DNA of 64,000 nt from JANQMY01 sp965228775 (lineage in GTDB: Bacteria; Pseudomonadota; Alphaproteobacteria; JANQMY01), in assembly GCA_965228775.1 (NCBI GenBank), contig OZ245840.1:4402001-4466000 (forward strand), in the 5' to 3' direction. Below, in pieces: positions 61,488-64,000 of this stretch; position 1 is the stretch's first letter; every line of letters begins with the position of its first letter. A program made the translations under genes and the position numbers. The notes beneath the pieces are model-generated. The model was not told the origin of the DNA, made no database searches, and worked only from the letters and a program-made list of their open reading frames with translations.

Positions 61488-62255
61488 ATGAAACCAGTCT
61501 GCTTAGTGATGGGGGCCGGTGCCGGCATCGGCGGCACGGTGGGGAAGCGGTTCGCACAAGGCGGTTATCATGCCGTGTTGTGCCGGCGTAGCGACAAGGA
61601 AGGCCTCGATAAGCTGGTTGAGGATATCAAGAGCGAAGGTGGTGACGCCACGGGCTACCTGCTCAATGCCGTCGAAGAAAACGCCATCGAGGATAGGGCC
61701 GCCGCAATTGAGGCGGAGATTGGGCCGATCGAGGTTGTGGTGTTCAATTTGGGGGCTCAGATCGGTGACCGGTCACTTGCCGATACCAACTACAAGCAGT
61801 TTGAACTGGGCTGGCGCATGGCGACCTTCGCCTTGTTTCGGATTGCCAAGTCGGTTTGCCCCTTGATGGAAGAACGCGGGCAGGGGACGTTCTTGGTAAC
61901 GTCGGCGACAGCGGCTGTGCGCGGCAATGGCGGGCAGCATTCCCATGCGGCAGCCATGGGCGGGCGGCGCATGTTGTGTCAGACACTGAATGCCGAGTTT
62001 TCGTCGAAAGGCATTCACATTGCACATATTCTCATTGACGGTGCGGTGGATGCGCCGGACACACTCGGCAAAATGTTGGGGGCCGAAAATTTCCAGAAAT
62101 TGCGCGAAACGCGCGGTCAGGAAAATGATGGCTTGTTGCTGCCGAGCAAAGTTGCCGATACATATTTTCATATCGCGCAACAGCACCGTTCGGTTTGGAC
62201 CCACGAACTCGATTTGCGTTCATTCTCGGACGTGGCTTGGTGGAATCACCCATAA
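61488..62255 (+). CDS. SDR-fold protein lacking the catalytic Tyr-Lys pair
   Basis: 255 residues with the dinucleotide-binding GAGAGIGG and a VVVFNLGAQIGD strand. In classical SDRs the next motifs are Ser, then Y-x-x-x-K. Here the Ser region is SATAAVRGN, and the Tyr-Lys site reads HSHAAAMGG, with His and Met at the two positions. It may therefore bind nucleotide or substrate without classical reduction, or use another base. It lies 67 nt before a glutathione transferase gene. Confidence 0.88.
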   Translation: MKPVCLVMGAGAGIGGTVGKRFAQGGYHAVLCRRSDKEGLDKLVEDIKSEGGDATGYLLNAVEENAIEDRAAAIEAEIGPIEVVVFNLGAQIGDRSLADTNYKQFELGWRMATFALFRIAKSVCPLMEERGQGTFLVTSATAAVRGNGGQHSHAAAMGGRRMLCQTLNAEFSSKGIHIAHILIDGAVDAPDTLGKMLGAENFQKLRETRGQENDGLLLPSKVADTYFHIAQQHRSVWTHELDLRSFSDVAWWNHP

Positions 62256-62322
62256 TGCGTTTCCGGTCATAGCAGCCCTCTGCTGATTGCCGGAACAGGG
62301 CAACTAGCAGAGGAGAGCTTGT

Positions 62323-62955
62323 ATGACACGTCCTAAACTTTACGGCATCTGTGGGTCGCGGGCCTTTCGGTCCGTTTGGGCCATGGAAGAGGTGGGGGTG
62401 GATTACGAACACATCCCCACGCATTTCATTGAGGAATCGAAAACGCCCGAATATCTGGCGATCAATCCGAATGGCCGCATCCCCTGCTTGGTGGATGGCG
62501 ACTTAAAACTCTTCGAATCCATGTCCATCAACCTCTACGCCGCCAAAACCTATGGCGGTGATCTTTATCCGAGCGATCCGGCGAACGAAGCGCGCGCGCA
62601 GCAATGGAGCGTGTGGGCGATCAGCGAGATAGAGCCGCTTCAAATGCAAATCGTTATTCAGAAATTCTTTACGCCGGAAGACAAGCGCAATCCAGCGATC
62701 ATAGAGCGTGCCACGGAGGGCCTGCAGCGACCGTTGAAAGTGCTGGACGACCACTTGTCAAAAAGTGCCTACCTTTTGGGTGAGGATTTCACGATTGCGG
62801 ATCTCAACGTCGCTGCTGTCATGCAACTCATCAAAGCAGTACAGGTAGATTTGTCGGCCTTTCCGAATGTGACCGCCTGGCTCGACAAGTGTTGTGCCCG
62901 CCCGTCATTTGAACGTGCGCAGACGAAAGACGACCGGCCCTTGATGCCGAGTTGA
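62323..62955 (+). CDS. Glutathione S-transferase family protein
   Basis: 210 residues: N-terminal thioredoxin fold with GSRAFRSVW (candidate catalytic Ser), NPNGRIPCLVDGD (cis-Pro region) and FESMSINLYAA (glutathione-binding Glu-Ser), then an all-helical C-terminal domain with EDFTIADLNVAAVM. It conjugates or isomerises unknown substrates with glutathione. Confidence 0.93.
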   Translation: MTRPKLYGICGSRAFRSVWAMEEVGVDYEHIPTHFIEESKTPEYLAINPNGRIPCLVDGDLKLFESMSINLYAAKTYGGDLYPSDPANEARAQQWSVWAISEIEPLQMQIVIQKFFTPEDKRNPAIIERATEGLQRPLKVLDDHLSKSAYLLGEDFTIADLNVAAVMQLIKAVQVDLSAFPNVTAWLDKCCARPSFERAQTKDDRPLMPS

Positions 62956-62975
62956 CTTGGTCGGTTGATCCAATT

Positions 62976-63079
62976 CGTCATTGCGAAGGCGCGTAAGCGC
63001 CTGACGCAATCCAGAACAGCTTGCTCTGATCGGGTTGCTCTGGATCGCCACGCCCGCCAAAGCGGGCTCGCGATGACGA
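62976..63079. repeat. CGTCATTGCGA-type dispersed palindrome
   Basis: Begins CGTCATTGCGAAGG and ends CGCGATGACG, with internal pairs GGCGCgtaaGCGCC and CAATCCAGA/TCTGGAT. This layout is a common dispersed repeat between genes of alphaproteobacteria. It lies between convergent GST and LLM genes. Confidence 0.7.
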
Positions 63080-63147
63080 AGAAAGCTCAACAATACCGAT
63101 CAATCAAGGTTTTGCGGCACTTCTGAGATTCAGAAACAAGAGGTTCC

Positions 63148-63984
63148 CTAGGGCACCAGCGCGTGGTAGCGGTCCAGAATTGAGAGAATTTTGTCCCGGC
63201 CCGCTGACGGCAGGGGAAGCAAAGCACGCGTGATTCCGGCTTCGCGATAGCCTTCCAAAGCTTCCGGTTTCGGCGAGGCGCCGAAAATCGAAACGCTTAA
63301 CGTGTTCATATCGCGGCCGGCCGCATCGGCTTGCTGTTTAAAGCGAGCCATATGGTCTGCGGCGTTGAAATCGCCGCGGCCGCGCGGAAGCCAGCCATCG
63401 GCATATTTCATAATACGTTTGAGGGTCGCGTCACTCTCTCCGCCCAAAATCATCGGCGGATGCGGGGTCTGGACGGGCTTCGGGTGCGACCAGCTCGGCG
63501 TGAATTTGACGTAGTCTCCATCGAAACCGAATTCCTCGTCCGTCCACAGCCCTTTGATCGCTTGAAGTTGTTCTTCAAGCTTCTTGAACCGTGACGTAAA
63601 GTCCGCTCCGTGGTGTTCCAGTTCTTCCCGGTTCCAGCCGGCACCGATGCCGAAAAGGAAACGGCCATTGGACATATGATCCAGGCTGGCAGCGAGTTTC
63701 GCGGCAACGATCGTATCCCGCTGCGGCAACAGGCAAATGCCGGTGCCGACCTTTAGCGTCTTTGTGGCTGCGGCCGCAAATGACAGGGAAACGAATGGAT
63801 CGAGGGTGTGCGAATATTCCTTCGGCAGGTCGCCGCCCCCTGGCCAAGGCGAGAGGCGGCTCGCCGGTATATGGGTATGCTCCGGCACAAGCAGAGATTC
63901 AAAACCACGCTGCTCCAACTCTCGCGCAAGCTCCGCAATGTCGATGGAATAGTCCGTATCGAAAATAAACGCGCCTATGTGCAT
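63148..63984 (-). CDS. LLM-class flavin-dependent oxidoreductase, F420-type
   Basis: 278 residues with GGAGGT before the ATG. Luciferase-like TIM barrel: FESLLVPEHTHIP, VGTGICLLPQRDTIVAAKLAASLD, GRFLFGIGAGWNREE and ILGGESDATLKRIMKYADGWLPRG. The pattern matches the TIGR03619-type subgroup predicted to use F420, although use of FMN is equally possible outside actinobacteria. It is the last gene in the window. Confidence 0.9.
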   Translation of the reverse strand: MHIGAFIFDTDYSIDIAELARELEQRGFESLLVPEHTHIPASRLSPWPGGGDLPKEYSHTLDPFVSLSFAAAATKTLKVGTGICLLPQRDTIVAAKLAASLDHMSNGRFLFGIGAGWNREELEHHGADFTSRFKKLEEQLQAIKGLWTDEEFGFDGDYVKFTPSWSHPKPVQTPHPPMILGGESDATLKRIMKYADGWLPRGRGDFNAADHMARFKQQADAAGRDMNTLSVSIFGASPKPEALEGYREAGITRALLPLPSAGRDKILSILDRYHALVP

Positions 63985-64000
63985 TGATGACCTCCGGTTC

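Noticed and set aside
1..64000. CRISPR arrays, rRNA operons, prophage or conjugative genes.
   Set aside because: No regularly spaced direct repeats, rRNA sequence, integrase, phage structural or transfer genes are seen on either strand.

Overview
This 64 kb window looks like a chromosomal piece of an aerobic, motile alphaproteobacterium of middling GC. The signs are a C4-pathway 5-aminolevulinate synthase, a TonB-dependent receptor, a PutA without an N-terminal DNA-binding domain, sox/flavocytochrome genes, an alternative oxidase and many catabolic oxidoreductases. I cannot place it to order from sequence alone. No phage genes, insertion sequences, rRNA or CRISPR arrays are visible.

Region 1 (1-17.2 kb) is sensing and chemotaxis. 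After the end of a TonB receptor and a BLUF photoreceptor comes a leftward group cheY-cheZ-hemA-hybrid histidine kinase. Diverging from it are cheA-cheW, then a Crp/Fnr regulator on the opposite strand, a soluble chemoreceptor, a YbaN-like protein, cheB and cheR. The standout is CheA: between its phosphotransfer domain and its kinase core sits a complete group-I truncated haemoglobin domain with proximal His, B10 Tyr and E11 Gln. The only chemoreceptor here carries three tandem PAS domains, each with the His and Trp pair of the haem-PAS of Pseudomonas Aer2. A haem-synthesis gene sits in the cheYZ operon. Together this suggests a haem-based gas-sensing chemotaxis pathway in which the kinase itself may bind the ligand.

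Region 2 (17.4-29.9 kb) is metabolism: putA, a flavin reductase-like protein, then a rightward operon of a two-subunit molybdenum hydroxylase, flavocytochrome c sulfide dehydrogenase (cytochrome and flavoprotein) and soxX-soxY-soxZ-soxA, without soxB or soxCD. A Rieske oxygenase follows.

Region 3 (29.9-56.8 kb) contains a dispersed selenium locus. It has a PhnDCE-type ABC importer that may carry selenium oxyanions, selB-selA-selD, tRNA-Sec, and six genes read through in-frame UGA: a peroxiredoxin-like protein, a membrane-anchored peroxiredoxin-like protein, an AhpD-like protein, a UGSC protein, a peroxiredoxin/DsbD-alpha fusion, and SelD itself. Each UGA is followed by a plausible bacterial SECIS hairpin. 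Mixed in are a sterol desaturase/TetR pair, a second Rieske oxygenase broken by a TAG codon, other enzymes, and a nitric-oxide module (group-III truncated haemoglobin, DUF1971 protein, NsrR-like repressor, alternative oxidase) with shared palindromic operator candidates. Four copies of a long intergenic palindrome occur only in this part.

Region 4 (56.8-64 kb) holds an MFS transporter, an NTF2-like secreted protein, an N-acyl-D-amino-acid deacylase-like amidohydrolase, a divergent SDR, a glutathione transferase and an F420/FMN LLM-class oxidoreductase.
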